The notes: a model not told the origin generated them from the letters alone. A stretch of DNA of 64,000 bases from Girardinichthys multiradiatus (GCF_021462225.1 NC_061804.1:6866740-6930739); one strand, 5' to 3'; positions 1-12,169 are shown, numbered from the stretch's first letter. Program-made: numbers and translations.

Positions 1-1190
1 TATTTATCTTATAATATTGAAAGTAGTAAACCTTCGTATTGCGCTTAAGCGTTACTAATTTACTAAAGAATATTAGCACCCTCTACTGGGGAGATGTACT
101 TTTAAAAGCAACCTGTTTGCTCTGTAGAATTTCTAAATATTCATTTACACATTCAAACATTTATACCAACCTTATTCCCTTATTAAACAGGCGCTAAGGA
201 ACCATTTACTGTTTTGATACATCTTAACTATATCTTTTCCCATCTAATTGTGGAGCACACTTTCTCTCTGCATATCGGGTCGGCGCTGCGTCATAAAGTT
301 TCAGACAATCGATTTGCAGCACCTTCCTGGACTAAGCGTTTTCAAAATACAAGCATTAACTGCATTATTGCCGCAGCAAAATAACAAACTCTTACTAAAC
401 AATTTATGAACAGACAATATTAGTAAGGTAATTTCACGGACGTAGCTCTTACCTCCGTCGAATCCTGGCTTGCCGTAACTCATAACTTCATAATTTCTGC
501 CCGTCATATTCCAGGTTATTCTAATTCAGTCGCTGATGCTCTGTCTCCTTTTAAATTTTCAGGTCTTCTGCCATCTCTGTCCATCAGCCTGCTTTTACCC
601 TACTCCGATTATTCCTCACTCTCTTTCCTCTTTTGCAGTCTGCCAAACACTGCTGTATCTCAGGTATAGCTCCTTCCACTTTCAAACATTATTGCTTCGC
701 CTGGCAACCCTTTGCAAAATGTTACCTTGCTAATAACCTGTCATCGTACCTGGTTTACATTCAGTCCTAGCTTTCATTACTCATTGTTTTGAACACCATC
801 GTTTTTGTTCAGTGCAATCTTCTCCCTAGTCAGTTCTCAGGTCCCTCATTCAGAATCGGGGCAGCCACTTCAGCAGCTACCAAAGGAGTTTCCACTGCTT
901 CCCTACAACAACTTGGCCACTGGTCGACTTCAGCATTCTCTTAATATGTCCGCCCAAACTTCCATTCTGTGCTATCTCCTCAACGATCTATCAGCTCTTA
1001 GGTAAGAGCTTCTGCATTATCTGTTGGTGGTTGTCCTTTTCAGTTTAAACTCATCCTTGCTATGTGAGACTGTTTTATCAAACCTCAATCACTCCCCTCA
1101 TTCCCTTCAAGGTCCACATCCTCCAACATCCGTCAGCTGACGATATCTGTTATGTCTCCGACATTTCTTCTCATCACTTCATTCTCTGTA
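1..1190. other. No gene seen; pyrimidine-rich segment from ~520
   Basis: No coding exon recognised. From about 520 the + strand is strongly pyrimidine-rich with many CAG-ending tracts, resembling U5 or leader sequence of a retroelement, but no diagnostic protein motif was found. It runs into the hairpin repeats that follow. Confidence 0.4.
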
Positions 1191-1206
1191 GATCAAGCTC
1201 CATCTA

Positions 1207-1302
1207 TGCCTTGTCAGGCACACGCCTCATCGGTCAGGCACATGCTTCATCCCTCTCTACGCCTTGTCAGGCACAGTCCAGCCCTTTCACGCCTTGTCAG
1301 GC
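1207..1302. repeat. Short hairpin repeats with core GCCTTGTCAGGC
   Basis: The core GCCTTGTCAGGC occurs at 1208-1219, 1261-1272 and 1291-1302, with a diverged copy at 1224-1239. Each can fold as a GCCT/AGGC stem with a 4-nt loop. Spacing between cores is irregular. Confidence 0.7.
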
Positions 1303-1433
1303 TCACTAATTTTCTTTGCTATCTTTCAGGCTCAGATCATCCCTTCTCTACGCCCACCAGTCAGACCAACTTCATTCATACTAACTCCCATTCTGTTTTT
1401 ATTTCAGCCTCGGCCCCGACTTCGGCCATTTTT

Positions 1434-1560
1434 GGGGTTAAGACATCTCCAATTCTAATTCTAGAGGTCAATTCAAGCTCATGTCATTATCGGCATCCAT
1501 GTTTTCCACTGGGGTCCGAGCGCCAAAGATATGAACTTTATGTATAAACTCCTCTCCCTA
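1434..1560 (+). repeat. Fragment of LTR-like repeat family (GGTCCGAGCGCCAAA)
   Basis: This block matches the 3' part of the repeats at 29230-29619 (same strand) and 34935-35398 (opposite strand). Shared landmarks are CTAATTCTA, TCAAGCTCATGTCATTATC, GGCATCCATG and GGGGTCCGAGCGCCAAA, followed by a degenerate TATAAACTCCTCT. Similarity stops abruptly at about 1434. Confidence 0.7.
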
Positions 1561-1624
1561 GTCTTCACTTCATGCTTCTTCTTATCAGGTACCGTTACGT
1601 CATCCTCATTTATCTTAATCATTT

Positions 1625-1950
1625 CTCAATGCCTCCGCAGCACGAAATATTATCCTCATTGCTTCCGCAGCAATACATTCATTTCTCGATGCCTCCACCA
1701 CACGTCATACCATCTTTATCAATCTATCTCTCTCATTGCCTCCGCGGCAATTCATGCATCCCTCTTCATGCCTTCGTGGCATAATTTCATTCTCATTGCC
1801 TCCGCAGCAATGCTGTCCTCTCTCGATGTCTTCGCGGCTTGATATTTCATTTTCTCATTCTCTGCGGCTCTCCTTCTCACTGCTTTCGCGGCACGATCTA
1901 TTATTTATTTCCTCTGCAATATCAGCTCTTATTCTCAGGGCCTTCACGGT
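1625..1950. repeat. Array of degenerate hairpin repeats, core TGCCTCCGCGGCA
   Basis: About nine degenerate units carry a TGCYTCCGCRGCA-like core. Good copies are ATTGCTTCCGCAGCAAT (1658-1674), ATTGCCTCCGCGGCAAT (1735-1751), ATGCCTTCGTGGCAT (1768-1782) and ATTGCCTCCGCAGCAAT (1795-1811); weaker ones start near 1628, 1689, 1824, 1879 and 1936. Arms co-vary (ATTGC/GCAAT and ATGCC/GGCAT), so stem potential is kept while sequence drifts. Spacers are CT-rich. Confidence 0.7.
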
Positions 1951-4222
1951 TCAATCAACCATCTAGTATCTCAAGCATTCTAACCTCCCTCTCTCCTCAA
2001 CGGTGCACTCTGCCGGGCTGGCCAAACTGCACGTTACTGCTGTAGCCACGGTGATGAGGTCCCGTTGTCCTTCCTTCAGACCGGGAAAAACTGCTCCACT
2101 CGGTGTTGTAGAGACAGGGTCTCTGCTGGGAACTCTCTGGAACACAGTTTGCTTCTGTAGACCTCAGAGAGAAAAGTCAAGCAACGCTTGTACCTTAATT
2201 ACCCTGTTCATGAATGAATACCAGATACACAAACAGCAAATCATTCCTACTTAATTTAGTGCATATGATCGCCTGATCGTATGACACTCTTGGATCCAGT
2301 TTGAAGAGTTTTGTCTGATTGCCAGCAAAGAGGCATTAGTGTGCAGTGTCCCTCCGTCCAGTTCCTCTGGGGACCAGCGTGGAAGAGGTCAGTTTGTTGC
2401 AAAAGCGAGGTTTTTATTCGGACAGTGACGTCACGGGAAGTCCACTGTTATTCCCAGTTTCTGGCTGTGCTGGAAGTAGGTTAATGCGATTTATTTTGAA
2501 AGTTCCAGAAAGGTTCTTACTGGCCATTCATTTGTTACCTATGGCTGTGGTCCCAACAGTAGAGATGCTCATATTATTGTGTTCTGAGTTGTTAAACTGT
2601 GTCCCTGCACTGTGATCTTCTCCGGAAACTCAGAATACAACAGATGGAGGATCAAACATATACAGTTTTGATATGTTTAGTGACAAAATTAAGTTCTGAC
2701 TCTGAATGTGGAAAATTTTGCTGGTACTTTTATAGAACCAGTTAAGAACTGCTTTGGTGTTCTGGTAAAACATTTTTTGCTGCTGGGTTTTAATGGTTTT
2801 ATTATTAAATAGAGAGCTAATTCTGAAATTTCAGTTGTTCTCTCTTTGTTTCCAAGAACTGAGGTAAAATGTCAATCCATTTGGGCTTGACATACATCTA
2901 ATGAATGCATAAAACAAAAAACAGATTCATTTCACCTCTTGGGGAAACTCCGTTTTTGTTTCTTCTGCTCACATTGCTAAGACTTATCATGCATTTTATG
3001 ATAAGACTTATCATAAAATGCAGATTAGTCTTTCATGTTTTGTGAAACCTGCGCTTTTTGGGTCTTTGTGATAAAATTGGGCTAATCCAGTTCTCATTTT
3101 TTGTCCTCTTCATGCATCATTGATGTCTCACACAGAACAACTGGCCTTTCATCTGTTGTTTGTGCTCTGTTTTCATGTAATCCTGTTAAACACTCACTGG
3201 GCTTTGTTCTCCTCACTGGCTGTAGTGTTTGTGATGAGATCAGAAAAGAGATAAAGTGTCACACTCTGTTAGTCTCTATTTAAATCTTTTTTTGGCTAAT
3301 TTTAATAATAAGTGGACGATTCATCTTTGCATTCAGTGTTCATTTCCTGTATAGAGAACATGAATGAAATTTACAGCCATTGTTCCACAGTGCAGGTAAA
3401 ATCTGGATTGGCATCTCAGAAAATGAACAAGGGGAAATGAAACTGGGTAAAAATCAAAGGATCTGGCTGTGCCTGTCAGCAGCCAGACTAAATTATTACC
3501 CTGTAGATGCAGACCCAAACTTGCACAGCACTGCTGAGGACTAAAAATTAAACCCATTCATCCATCTGTCCAAACACAACTGGCATTTCATAAATACATT
3601 TGATTCATAAAGCGCAAGCTTATTAAAGGAGTCTGCATTTCATCGATTCATTTAAAGTCCCGTTGGACTGGAATGTTCCTGTCAGAAGCTGCCAAGTTGA
3701 ACAAACAGCAGAGCTGGCCTTTACTGAAACCAGAAAAAAACTATTTTTTATGCATCTGTTTATATTGCATTGCAAAACTTATATTAAATACCTTTATATG
3801 ACATTATGATTGCAAAACTGGAGATATGTTTGTTAAAAAATATTTTAACATTTCTACATTAAATGTGAAACCTCATATTCAGGAGAAGAAAAGTGTATTT
3901 TTCAAGGTCATGGATCAGTGAACCAGGGGAGTTCAGAGGGGGTCTTGGGAGTTGGACTTTTCAGTCCACATGTGTCTTGTGTATCTAAAGAACATTTGAG
4001 ACCTTGTTACAGGCACTTGTCTGGTACCTATACAGACCAGGCATAACAATATGTCCACTGATAGGTGAAGAGAAAAACACTGATCATCTTTCCAATTTTG
4101 CCCTATTAGTGGAAAATATTAAGTGAACAATTCACCCTCAAAGCAGATGAGTTGGAAACAGGAAAAATGCTCATCTCTTTCAGCAGGATTGTGTGCCTTG
4201 CCACAACCCTAAAAGGGCTCAG
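1951..4222. other. No gene seen
   Basis: AT-rich intergenic DNA. Short ORFs here show no recognisable domain. The only structural feature I noted is the perfect palindrome at 2990-3022. Confidence 0.5.
2990..3022. repeat. 33-bp perfect palindrome
   Basis: The arm TGCATTTTATGATAAG (2990-3005) and its exact reverse complement (3007-3022) are separated by one A. A partial GACTTATCA / GATTAGTC echo flanks it. Confidence 0.9.
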
Positions 4223-4812
4223 TGTCATAATCTGCCTGTGTTAGGGGTTTTGAGTTCTGTCTGCTTTCTCTGCACTGCCATGCTGTTATTTCAGTTCATT
4301 CGTGTTGATTAGATTTATCATTCATTCTTCTGTTTAGATTACTTTCTTGGATTTTTCTGTTAGATGTTTTAGTTTAAATGTCCTTGTAGATCTGTTTTCT
4401 CCATGTTTATGTTCTTTAAGTAGTTTCATTGTTTACTTATTTTTGTTCACTTAGAGGTTTCTGTTACCTCCCTGGACTCCCTGCTCATTGGTATTAATTA
4501 GCCTTCCTCCTTCAGTTGCCTACAGTCTCTCTCCCACCAGCTGCTCTGGATTTCCCCCTGATTAACTCCCATTGTTCACTTGTCCATTCTCCACCCCACC
4601 TCAGTATTTATATTCCCTGGTTTCAATATTCTTCACTGGTTCCTCCTGGTTACTACCTGCTCCTTGTCCTTATACCTGCCTGTGTTTTTCATGTCCTGTC
4701 TACACCTGTAAGTTTACCTGTTCATATTATTGAAAGTGCTTTTCTACTTACCATGCTGCTTCCTCGCTCTTGTCTGCACTTTGGTCCTGCAACAACCTCA
4801 CTCCCCATGACA
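4223..4812 (+). mobile_element. Solo LTR, TGTCA...TGACA type
   Basis: The 590-bp segment starts TGTCATAATC and ends CCATGACA. Flanks CTCAG (4218-4222) and CACAG (4813-4817) form a 5-bp target-site duplication with one mismatch. A TATA-like TATTTATAT at 4605-4613 lies in a pyrimidine-rich context, which sets the sense strand as +. There is no internal gag-pol sequence on either side, so this is a solo LTR, probably Ty3/Gypsy-like by analogy with similar fish LTRs. It has the same terminal motif as the LTRs at 40357-40741 and 42629-43308. Confidence 0.65.
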
Positions 4813-4837
4813 CACAGGAATTGTTTAAGAGGCAAAA

Positions 4838-4930
4838 TAAGTTGGGGAGTTGACTTTGCCTGCAAATACCCCAGATCTCAATCTAAACAAGCACTTTGGA
4901 TGTGGAAAATGTGGTGGAAAAACAAGTACT
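4838..4930 (+). pseudogene. Possible Tc1-like transposase C-terminal scrap
   Basis: The + strand encodes a PANTPDLN-like motif with a degenerate continuation, resembling the SPDLNPIE...W block around the third catalytic acidic residue of Tc1/mariner transposases. The similarity is short and the frame is broken, so it is only suggestive. Confidence 0.3.
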
Positions 4931-4989
4931 GTACAGGGTGTGCAACATACCCTGTGGTCATAAAGCTTTGCCTTATAGGTGTACATAAC

Positions 4990-5490
4990 CAAAGCATGAG
5001 CTGTGTTAATTCTCTGTGGAAACTGAATTCTGCCAGGGCTGCACATTTTCTCCAATCCTGTTTGTGGTTTTCATGGATCAGAACTGAAAATGTAGTCTTA
5101 CAGATGAGGGCCTCTGCTTTTGCAGTCTCAGAATCACATTTCTGCTTTTGCAGATGATGTGATTGTGTTGGCATCTGTAAGCCATAATAGTCAGCTTTCA
5201 CTGGAGTAGTTCAGTGCAGTGTGAAGCGGGTGGAATAAGAGTCAACTCCTGTATGCCTGAGGCCATGGTTAAAAATCAGTGAATTTTACAGATTTCATCT
5301 GACTGAGAAGAGATATAAATCAGGATGTCTTGTGCACACCATATGTGAGGTTTTCCAGTTAAGTTTCATTAGGAGACGAATCCAGGGGTGATATACTGGA
5401 GGGAATATATCTTCCTTTTGGTAACAAACACCTTGGGACTCTCAGAAAGAGTTGAAGAGCGTCGCTGGAGAGAGTGGTGACTTCACGATT
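4990..5490 (+). mobile_element. Deleted non-LTR retrotransposon (LINE) fragment
   Basis: Nucleotide landmarks of a reverse-transcriptase region are readable: a CAGGGCTG..TTTTCTCCAATCCTGTTTGTGG block (about 5033-5070) that would encode a GC.LSPILFV.FMD-like motif, then TTTGCAGATGATGTG (about 5147-5161), which encodes FADDV, the catalytic YxDD-type motif. GTGTGAAGCGGGTGGAAT follows. From about 5370 a later part of such an element appears (GGAGACGAATCCAGG...GAATATATC...CACCTTGGGACTC...GTCGCTGGAGAGAG), so most of the region between is deleted. Many frame breaks make it dead. Confidence 0.65.
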
Positions 5491-5499
5491 CAATTTTTA

Positions 5500-8034
5500 A
5501 TCAGTGAAAGAAAAACAAAGGAAGGATATATGGATGCTACTAATATCATTTAGAGTAGCAGTTACTTCAGCTTCATCTGCAGCTTTTGTGTTTTATCTGT
5601 TATCATTTAGATGGCATTTGGCGATGAAGTCAGGGCAAAGGTTGAGAACTACTGATGCGAATAATAATTTGTTTTTAATGATAACCATTACTCAAGTATG
5701 TTTTTCATCCGTTTCTGAAAAAAAAAGAATCGGGAGAGTTGAGGTTATGTTGACGATTTGCATTTTGTCTTATTTTTATTTATTTGAACATTCTTCTTTT
5801 TCTGGTGTCAAAAAGTGCCTTAACTCACTCTTGTTTTCAAGTTGGGACAGCACTGATTTAAAGTGCATGTAAGACTTATCAACTCAAGGACAGAAAGCAT
5901 CTGTTTCATGGGATTTGGGTGAAAGAGCCTGTGGCACTACGGAGCAGTAGACCAGGATTTATTATGAAACCTATCAGATTCAATCATCTCAGCAGCATCA
6001 CAGTTGGAGGACACCTTGTTTTGTCTGGACTACCATCTACTGAGTTATTGATTCCCCCACGGCACCTTATGATATTCATTAACCCCAAATACTGTCTCAT
6101 GCTGAAAGGGGAAACAGTTGGATTCCTCAAGAACCTAAAGGGTGAAGACAATATTCAACAAAAAAAAGGAAATGAAGCATAAAGCATGTCTGAAATTCAA
6201 TCTCTAGAGAAATGTGAAATTATTCCTGAGTGTAATATACAAATGTGGAAAATGTAAAATTATTCCTCTCTGACAAAATAAGTTACCTGTAAGGGGAGGC
6301 ATCACTTCAGAAAATATCAAATTTAAAACTCCACAAGAGCCAGAAAATTACCTCCTCAGACATGGCCTGAATAACATGACCATTTAAACTGTGACTGCCA
6401 AGGCTAAAATTGAGTATGCTGGTTGGGCTGTGATGCGTGTTGGAGGATAAATGCCTTCAATTCAGTGGCTTATATGCATTTTCATGTTCTGTCTCTGTGG
6501 AGCCTCAAACTGTATGGTGGCAGCCAAATGCATCTGCATTTTTATTAAAACATCTGTTGGGCAAATATACATGTAATGTTCATGTGAATACAATATATAA
6601 AAATCTAAAGGTTTTGACTACATTGTGCTTTGCATTACCTGCCGGATTTAGTTTAACACAAATGAAACGTAAAAGGTCTTCACAGAAAAAAAATTATTTA
6701 GGAGAATCCGTGGGATTTTTTGACTGTGAACATGCAGGAAAACACATTATCACACAGCAACACATGGAGTTTAACTGAAAACACAAAATACAGCTCTGTG
6801 GAAATCATTTAATAAACTGTGTACTCAGTATTTTAATCTTTGTTTGTTTTGCTTTCAGTAATGGATACTGTTCTCAGTTTCCAAGACAGGCAATAGCCTT
6901 CATTTCACGATATTCCAATTTTATCTTTAACAATTATGTTTATATACAGTATGTATTTGTAAATTTTGTGTTTTGAAACTTAAAAAGAGTAGGAGGGATG
7001 TCGAACTCAAAGAGATTTATTTACCACAACAAACTGTCAGTCTAACACACCAGACCAAAGCCTTTGTTGCTCCTCTTTGTGTGGGCATTGATTCTTGTGT
7101 GCACACTCTGAATGTACGCCGACTGATGAGATCCCGGTCCGAAGGGGTTCTTCAAAGACCTGCCAGAGCCTGAAGAGCCTCCTCTAGTAATTCACCTGCG
7201 CAAACTATATTCTGCTCCTTTGAGTGCTCTGCTTTTCTGAATAAACATGTTTGCCCCAGTGCACACACACTGGTAATCAGAAATGTGACAAGGTGTTTAC
7301 CAAGAGAGACATTAATGGAAATTTACACATTATTGTGAGTATAATTTCCAGCCTTTAAAGCTACATGGAGCAATCTTTGGGTGGAAATAATAAGGTGTGT
7401 TTGTTGTCAGCTTAAGCTCATATTTCATGGTAAATAAGTAATATTTTAATATTTACTGATACTGCTTGTTTCACTGTAAAGCTTAAACGATTTATGTCAA
7501 GGGTTGACTTGCAGAGGGATGTTTAAATGAAGTCACACTTGCGTTTATCCTCTGACTCCTCTCACAAACACACACTCCTGGCATGTTTGATGTGCTTTCT
7601 ATAATATTCCTTTGCATGACAATGAGGTATTTTTTTTCTCCCTCTCCACAGGGGAAAGCCATCATGTAGAACAGCTACTTCAGGCTCAGGCTGATGAAAT
7701 TATTACCTAGCTGATGTTACCTGCCTGCTGCTTTGGAGTTTACCAGCGATTCGTGGTAAACAAACCTCTGGGAAAACACCTCTATCCCCTCCAGACTGCG
7801 CTGATGAGATGTCTGATATCATTTTATCATGACACTGTCTATGAAGACGCAAACGCTGTCAAAATTGTGAAGTTTGTTTTAAATTATGCATTCGTGCTTG
7901 ATCAGTTAAACAGCAGTCTTATGTGTGGAAGCCTCACATTTACATTTTTTCACATCATTATAAAAAAATTATACATGCCCAGTTCTCTGTATCTATAGAA
8001 GAACTACAAATAGAGTACTTCTCATATGAAGATA
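5500..8034. other. No gene seen
   Basis: AT-rich sequence with several 90-120-residue ORFs (for example 5504-5872 and 6437-6778) whose translations show no domain or compositional sign of a real protein. No repeat family recognised. Confidence 0.5.
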
Positions 8035-8360
8035 TTACAATATCATCAAACTTTAATCTATGACAGTAATTCAAATTTAAAAGTGAAACTCAAATATAAT
8101 ATGGATTTATCAGAAAAAGTGTAATGTATTTAAATTTTTCAAAGGGTTCAGTATTTGTTATTTATATATATATTTACTATTATTATTGTGCTTACAGCCA
8201 ATGAAAACCCTTAATTCAATTGTTCAGAAAATCAAAATATACTTCTGTCACACTATTGCATAGACACAATGCCATATGAAAAAGCAAAAAACAAGGATTC
8301 CTTTTAAGTAGGATAAACTTAAACATTTAGTCTGTTGAGGTATACAGTAAGTTGATGCAA
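8035..8360. repeat. Interspersed repeat related to 16203-16500
   Basis: GTAATTCAAATTTAAAAGTGAAACTC near the left and TTACAGCCAATGAAAACCC followed by a CAGAAAATCAAAATAT-like end match a common fish non-autonomous element whose ends read AAATTAGAATAT. Further fragments of it occur at 16203-16500 and 38745-38830. The copy is diverged and its ends are not exact. Confidence 0.5.
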
Positions 8361-8480
8361 AGATGGTCCATCCACATTGCCTGGAAGGGTCCCGCTAGGA
8401 GTCTCTTCATCTGAAAGGCAAATGAAAGTGTACTTGGGTAATCAAACAAGGAGTCACAAGTAGGTTTAATGCTTGATCAA

Positions 8481-8790
8481 CATTGAAATCTATCCATCCA
8501 CCCATTTTCTATAGCCACTTAATTCTCGCAGGTTCCCAGAGGGGCTGAGCTGAGGCCTATCTCCCACAGTTAATGCAGTTGGCCAGAAGGGGAATACACC
8601 TAAGGACAATTTTGAGGGACAAACTGACTCAGCACGTATATTTCAGACTGGGAGGGGGCTGCACTGCTCTGAGAAAACCCAAGAACCTGGAAAGAACATG
8701 CAAACTCAACAAAAAAGCCAAAACTAGAATTAGAACCTTGTGGCTGAGAGATAACAGATTAACTGCTCCACTATGCAGTCTCAGTTTTAA
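8481..8790. repeat. Common fish interspersed repeat (CCATCCA...GAGAACATGCAAACTC type)
   Basis: It opens with CTATCCATCCACCCATTTTC, then GCCTATCTCC, AATACACC, AGGGACAA, ACTGGGAGG, GAGAAAACCCA, GAACATGCAAACTC, and ends with a degraded AGAACCTTGTGGCTGAGAG / TTAACTGCTCCACTATGCAG segment. This order is that of an abundant teleost SINE-like repeat. Related fragments: 9285-9515, 43620-43690 and 58795-58945. Confidence 0.7.
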
Positions 8791-9284
8791 AATGTGAAGC
8801 CAAAATGAGCAGTATATTTATTTACTCAATTTCATTCATTTCATATGTTAAACTTAACAGCTAACTGGAACCATTTATTGAAAACAGTACAAAAAACCTC
8901 TATCTACACAGAGGAGATGACAGCTAGCAAGGTTTTCCGGATATAAACATATCAACATTAGTGTCAAATTAGTTTATGTGTAGTCAATGACTTTTGAAAT
9001 GCCACGAAACATTCATACCTCCATCTTGTGTCATTATTAAGAAAACTAATTTGAGAATTGATGTGGTAAATTTCCTACAGTAGCTACTCAAGGTGACAAA
9101 TAAGAGTGGTTTGCTGTTTAGCTATGGAAGTAAACGCAGATGATGTGATTCTGTGATGCAAGCTGCAAGTGTCCAGTACCAGTTTTTACTGAGCACTACA
9201 GAGACTGAGTTCTACATTTAGTCCCATTGGATACAGTGGTGAGTGTGGGAAAATTTAGGTATAAATTCATGGAAGAATAACTAC

Positions 9285-9515
9285 CTGCATTTATTGGTAG
9301 GGTGGAAGTGGTGAGAGCTATTCCTGCATTCCACGAGCAAAAGAGTGGGTACACCCTAGATTTGCTGTGCTCCAATTTTAAGATCAACCTAGTCACCATG
9401 CATGTATTCGTTTTAGACTGTAAGAAAGATGACAGGCAAACTTCACCACGGAGATTCAATCTGATGACATTCTAACTGTGAGGCAACAGTACTAATCACC
9501 ATACTAACCTGCATC
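9285..9515. repeat. Decayed fragment of the same fish repeat
   Basis: GTGGGTACACCCTAGA, AAGATCAACCTAG, ACCATGCATGTATTCGTTTT, AGACTGTAAGAAAGA and GTGAGGCAACAGTACTAATCACC appear in the family order in the same orientation as 8481-8790, with a gap where the first third should be. Confidence 0.6.
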
Positions 9516-9709
9516 CAAATATGAGCAAGAACCTTTTTCTGCATAGCTGTAACTGAGAAGTTAATGAAAAATCAATTGGATTAAAGATTTATTACATGTT
9601 CTTGGGTTAGTTTAATGTGTATTTCTGTCAAATCCATGAAGTAGCAGATAGTCTGACTGGTTATCACAGACATGCAGGCCTTTTAAAACAGCAGTTATAT
9701 GAAATGTGG

Positions 9710-9734
9710 CGTGTGTATGTGTGTGTGTGTGTGT
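9710..9734. repeat. (GT)n microsatellite
   Basis: GT dinucleotide run with one interruption (GTATGT). Confidence 0.9.
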
Positions 9735-10160
9735 ACTCTTTCTCTTCAGTGAAAGGCTTCATTCCAGTGTGACTAATATCCAAACACTCCCACCTTGCTC
9801 CTGGTTCTATCAGTCCAAGGAAAGTGGGAGAGGTGTGACTGGCCAGCTCTGTTCATAAGCCATCAACTAAATAATTACCTCTAACCTGCTTCTTCACAGA
9901 GCTTTGGGAGACATAAACGGCCACACTGTCACACACCAATGCAAAATCATGACTGTGGCAGCATTGCAGAGGTAGAACTCATTCACTGGTGACCTGAGTG
10001 GATATATTCGAGCCAATGCTTTAGCTAATGTTCTTCCTGTAGAGTAAGCCTTAGCCCACCAGGCTGTGCAATTTTACCCCTTTTGGAGTTGAATCATGTT
10101 GACGTTTTGGTCTCAAGCTTTGCAAGCAGTTTGAATATGACAATTGCTTTTGGTCAGCTG

Positions 10161-10191
10161 AGCACCTCATGTCTTTTTGACATGAGGTGCT
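10161..10191. repeat. Perfect hairpin, 13-bp arms
   Basis: AGCACCTCATGTC and its exact reverse complement are separated by TTTTT. Confidence 0.9.
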
Positions 10192-10394
10192 AAATCCTAC
10201 TTTTATTGAATTAGCTTTTGCTTTTGTTTATTCCACTATTAATCCTCACCCAATCTGCTTATATTATTTCATCCTTTGCATTTTTAAGGAATAGTATACT
10301 ATTGTGATTTTATGCAGCAGTTAGGTAAATGTTTTCAATTAAGTTTATATATCTAATATGAATTCACTATTTGTTATAATACACTTTACAGAAT

Positions 10395-11190
10395 AAACAT
10401 GTGCGATTCATATTCAGTTATAGAATCCAATTCAGTCCAAATTCAATTCAGATTTATCCAGTTTTTTCCAATACAATCCAACCATAGAATCAGATTAAAA
10501 TCTGGTTACATGAATAAAATTCTAACCAAAACTTGTGTATCTATGGATGCAAAATGGACTATATTGGTACTTGATATTGCAGCAATCTTTCATCCCTGAA
10601 TCAATGCCTGACCCAGCATGTGGCAACAGTGAAGAGAATGTATTCAATTATAACAGGAAAATACCTGCAGCAGAACCAGACACAGTAGGCCAAGCTAACT
10701 TCCACAACTGGTGGGGGGCTGAGAGGACAAGAAAGAGACACAGGGAAATAAAAAACACAAACACTGGGACAATAGAGTGTTCAATGCACAATAACAAACA
10801 AGAGTTGTCAAAAGTAATGGCAGCACTGGCTATGATGCGGTTTTCTCCAGGAAAGTGACTCAACAAAACACAGAAGCACTGACCTAGCAGTGCTTTCTAT
10901 AGAAAATTTAAACAAAGAGTATACACAGGTAATGGCAGCAAAAGCTCTGTCAGTGATTCCATCCAAGAAGCAAAAACTGCTGAACATAAAGGCACTGAAC
11001 AAGGAGTACTTTCTATGGAGAAACAAGCAAATAAAGCCAAGTTAATGGCAGGAAAAGCTCCAATAACTCTCCAGGAAGTTGAAACAGTTTGACACAGAAT
11101 CACTAGGTCAGAAGTACGTACTTTCTATGGATAGAAAGGAAACTGACAGCTAAGACTCAGGTAAACACAAAAGCACTGGACCATTAGTAC
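10395..11190 (-). mobile_element. L2-like LINE 3'-end relic with internal ~114-bp tandem repeats
   Basis: Read on the - strand this has the same landmarks as 13640-14471: GTTCTGCTGCAGGTATTTTCC (compare GGTTCTGCTGGAGGTTTC at 14100) and a terminal tract of AATTGAATT-like repeats (10425-10450). Internally, three tandem units share AATGGCAGCA at 10816, 10931 and 11044 (spacings 115 and 113) and a TACTTTCTATGG-type motif at 10891, 11007 and 11119. One more diverged unit is near 11640-11740 and another at 35940-36130. No ORF survives. Confidence 0.6.
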
Positions 11191-12169
11191 TAAAATACAT
11201 ATTTTTAGTACCTATTAAAATACCTGTTTTTCCACTGCAGAAACTCTCGTTCTTGAACCGGTTAAGTTTGTGTGCCTTCAACTTTCTGGTTTTTAGTACT
11301 GATATGTGATTCCACCATTTTTAGGAACCAAGCATGACTCATCAACAATTGGCATTTCACAACATGGTGACGAGACAGCAAAGCTTGCTAACCTTGGTGG
11401 AATGTCACTTCTAATGTAAAAAAAGACCATCCATCTACAGGTAATACAGGAAAGGAGATGGCGACTCCGTGCAAGAACAATGGTATGTACGTTTTTATTT
11501 ACATATGTTCAGCATCCGTGACTGTAATGGAAATGAGTAGTTATACAATGCTTGTTTAGTGTGTTTTTGCAAACATATAAATCATGTTTATACAATACGT
11601 TTTTGTCTTTTGGAAATGGGGTAAAAGGGACACAGCTAAACACAGAATCACTAGGCCAGTAGTACTTTCTACAGAAAGAAAAACAAAGATGATAGCAATA
11701 GCTCAGTCTCTGTACAAGAATAAGAAACAGCATTGTAGTACTATACCAGGTGAGCTTTCTGTTGTTTATAAAAACACAGACAATGTGAAGATCCTGCCGC
11801 AAAATCTTTCAGTGGCTTCATCCTCAAAAGAGACTCTTAAACACTGTCTCTGGGCCAGGCGTCTCTTCTGTTGATAAAAAAAAAACAGAACAATTTTCAT
11901 ATCAGTGAATTGGTGTAACTTACCTACCAAATTTACCACATGATCAAACCCTGAAGAAAGTCAACAGTATGCACAAGCATATAAAAAGAAAAAAAGGTAT
12001 CTGAATTTAAAAGTATTTCTTAAAAAGACATCTAAGATTGCCCTGAGAAAAAGGTAAATGGCATTCCACCCACATCCTTAAAAGATGTTTTGATGCCCAA
12101 GTACCTTAAAAGCTTTATAAAGCTGTTTGATGTAATGAGATTTACTCCATGCCCATCTTAGAATGCACT
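11191..12169. other. No gene seen; repeat debris
   Basis: Contains a stray unit of the 114-bp repeat (about 11640-11740) and otherwise unassigned AT-rich sequence. The 96-97-residue ORFs around 11510-11870 overlap on opposite strands and have no recognisable domain. Confidence 0.45.

Noticed and set aside
1207..1950. CRISPR array
   Set aside because: Repeats are short, degenerate and irregularly spaced, and the DNA is vertebrate.
4516..5157. 213-codon ORF, the longest in the window
   Set aside because: It spans the end of a solo LTR, a Tc1 scrap and a LINE fragment; composition follows the underlying repeats and no domain is present in that frame.
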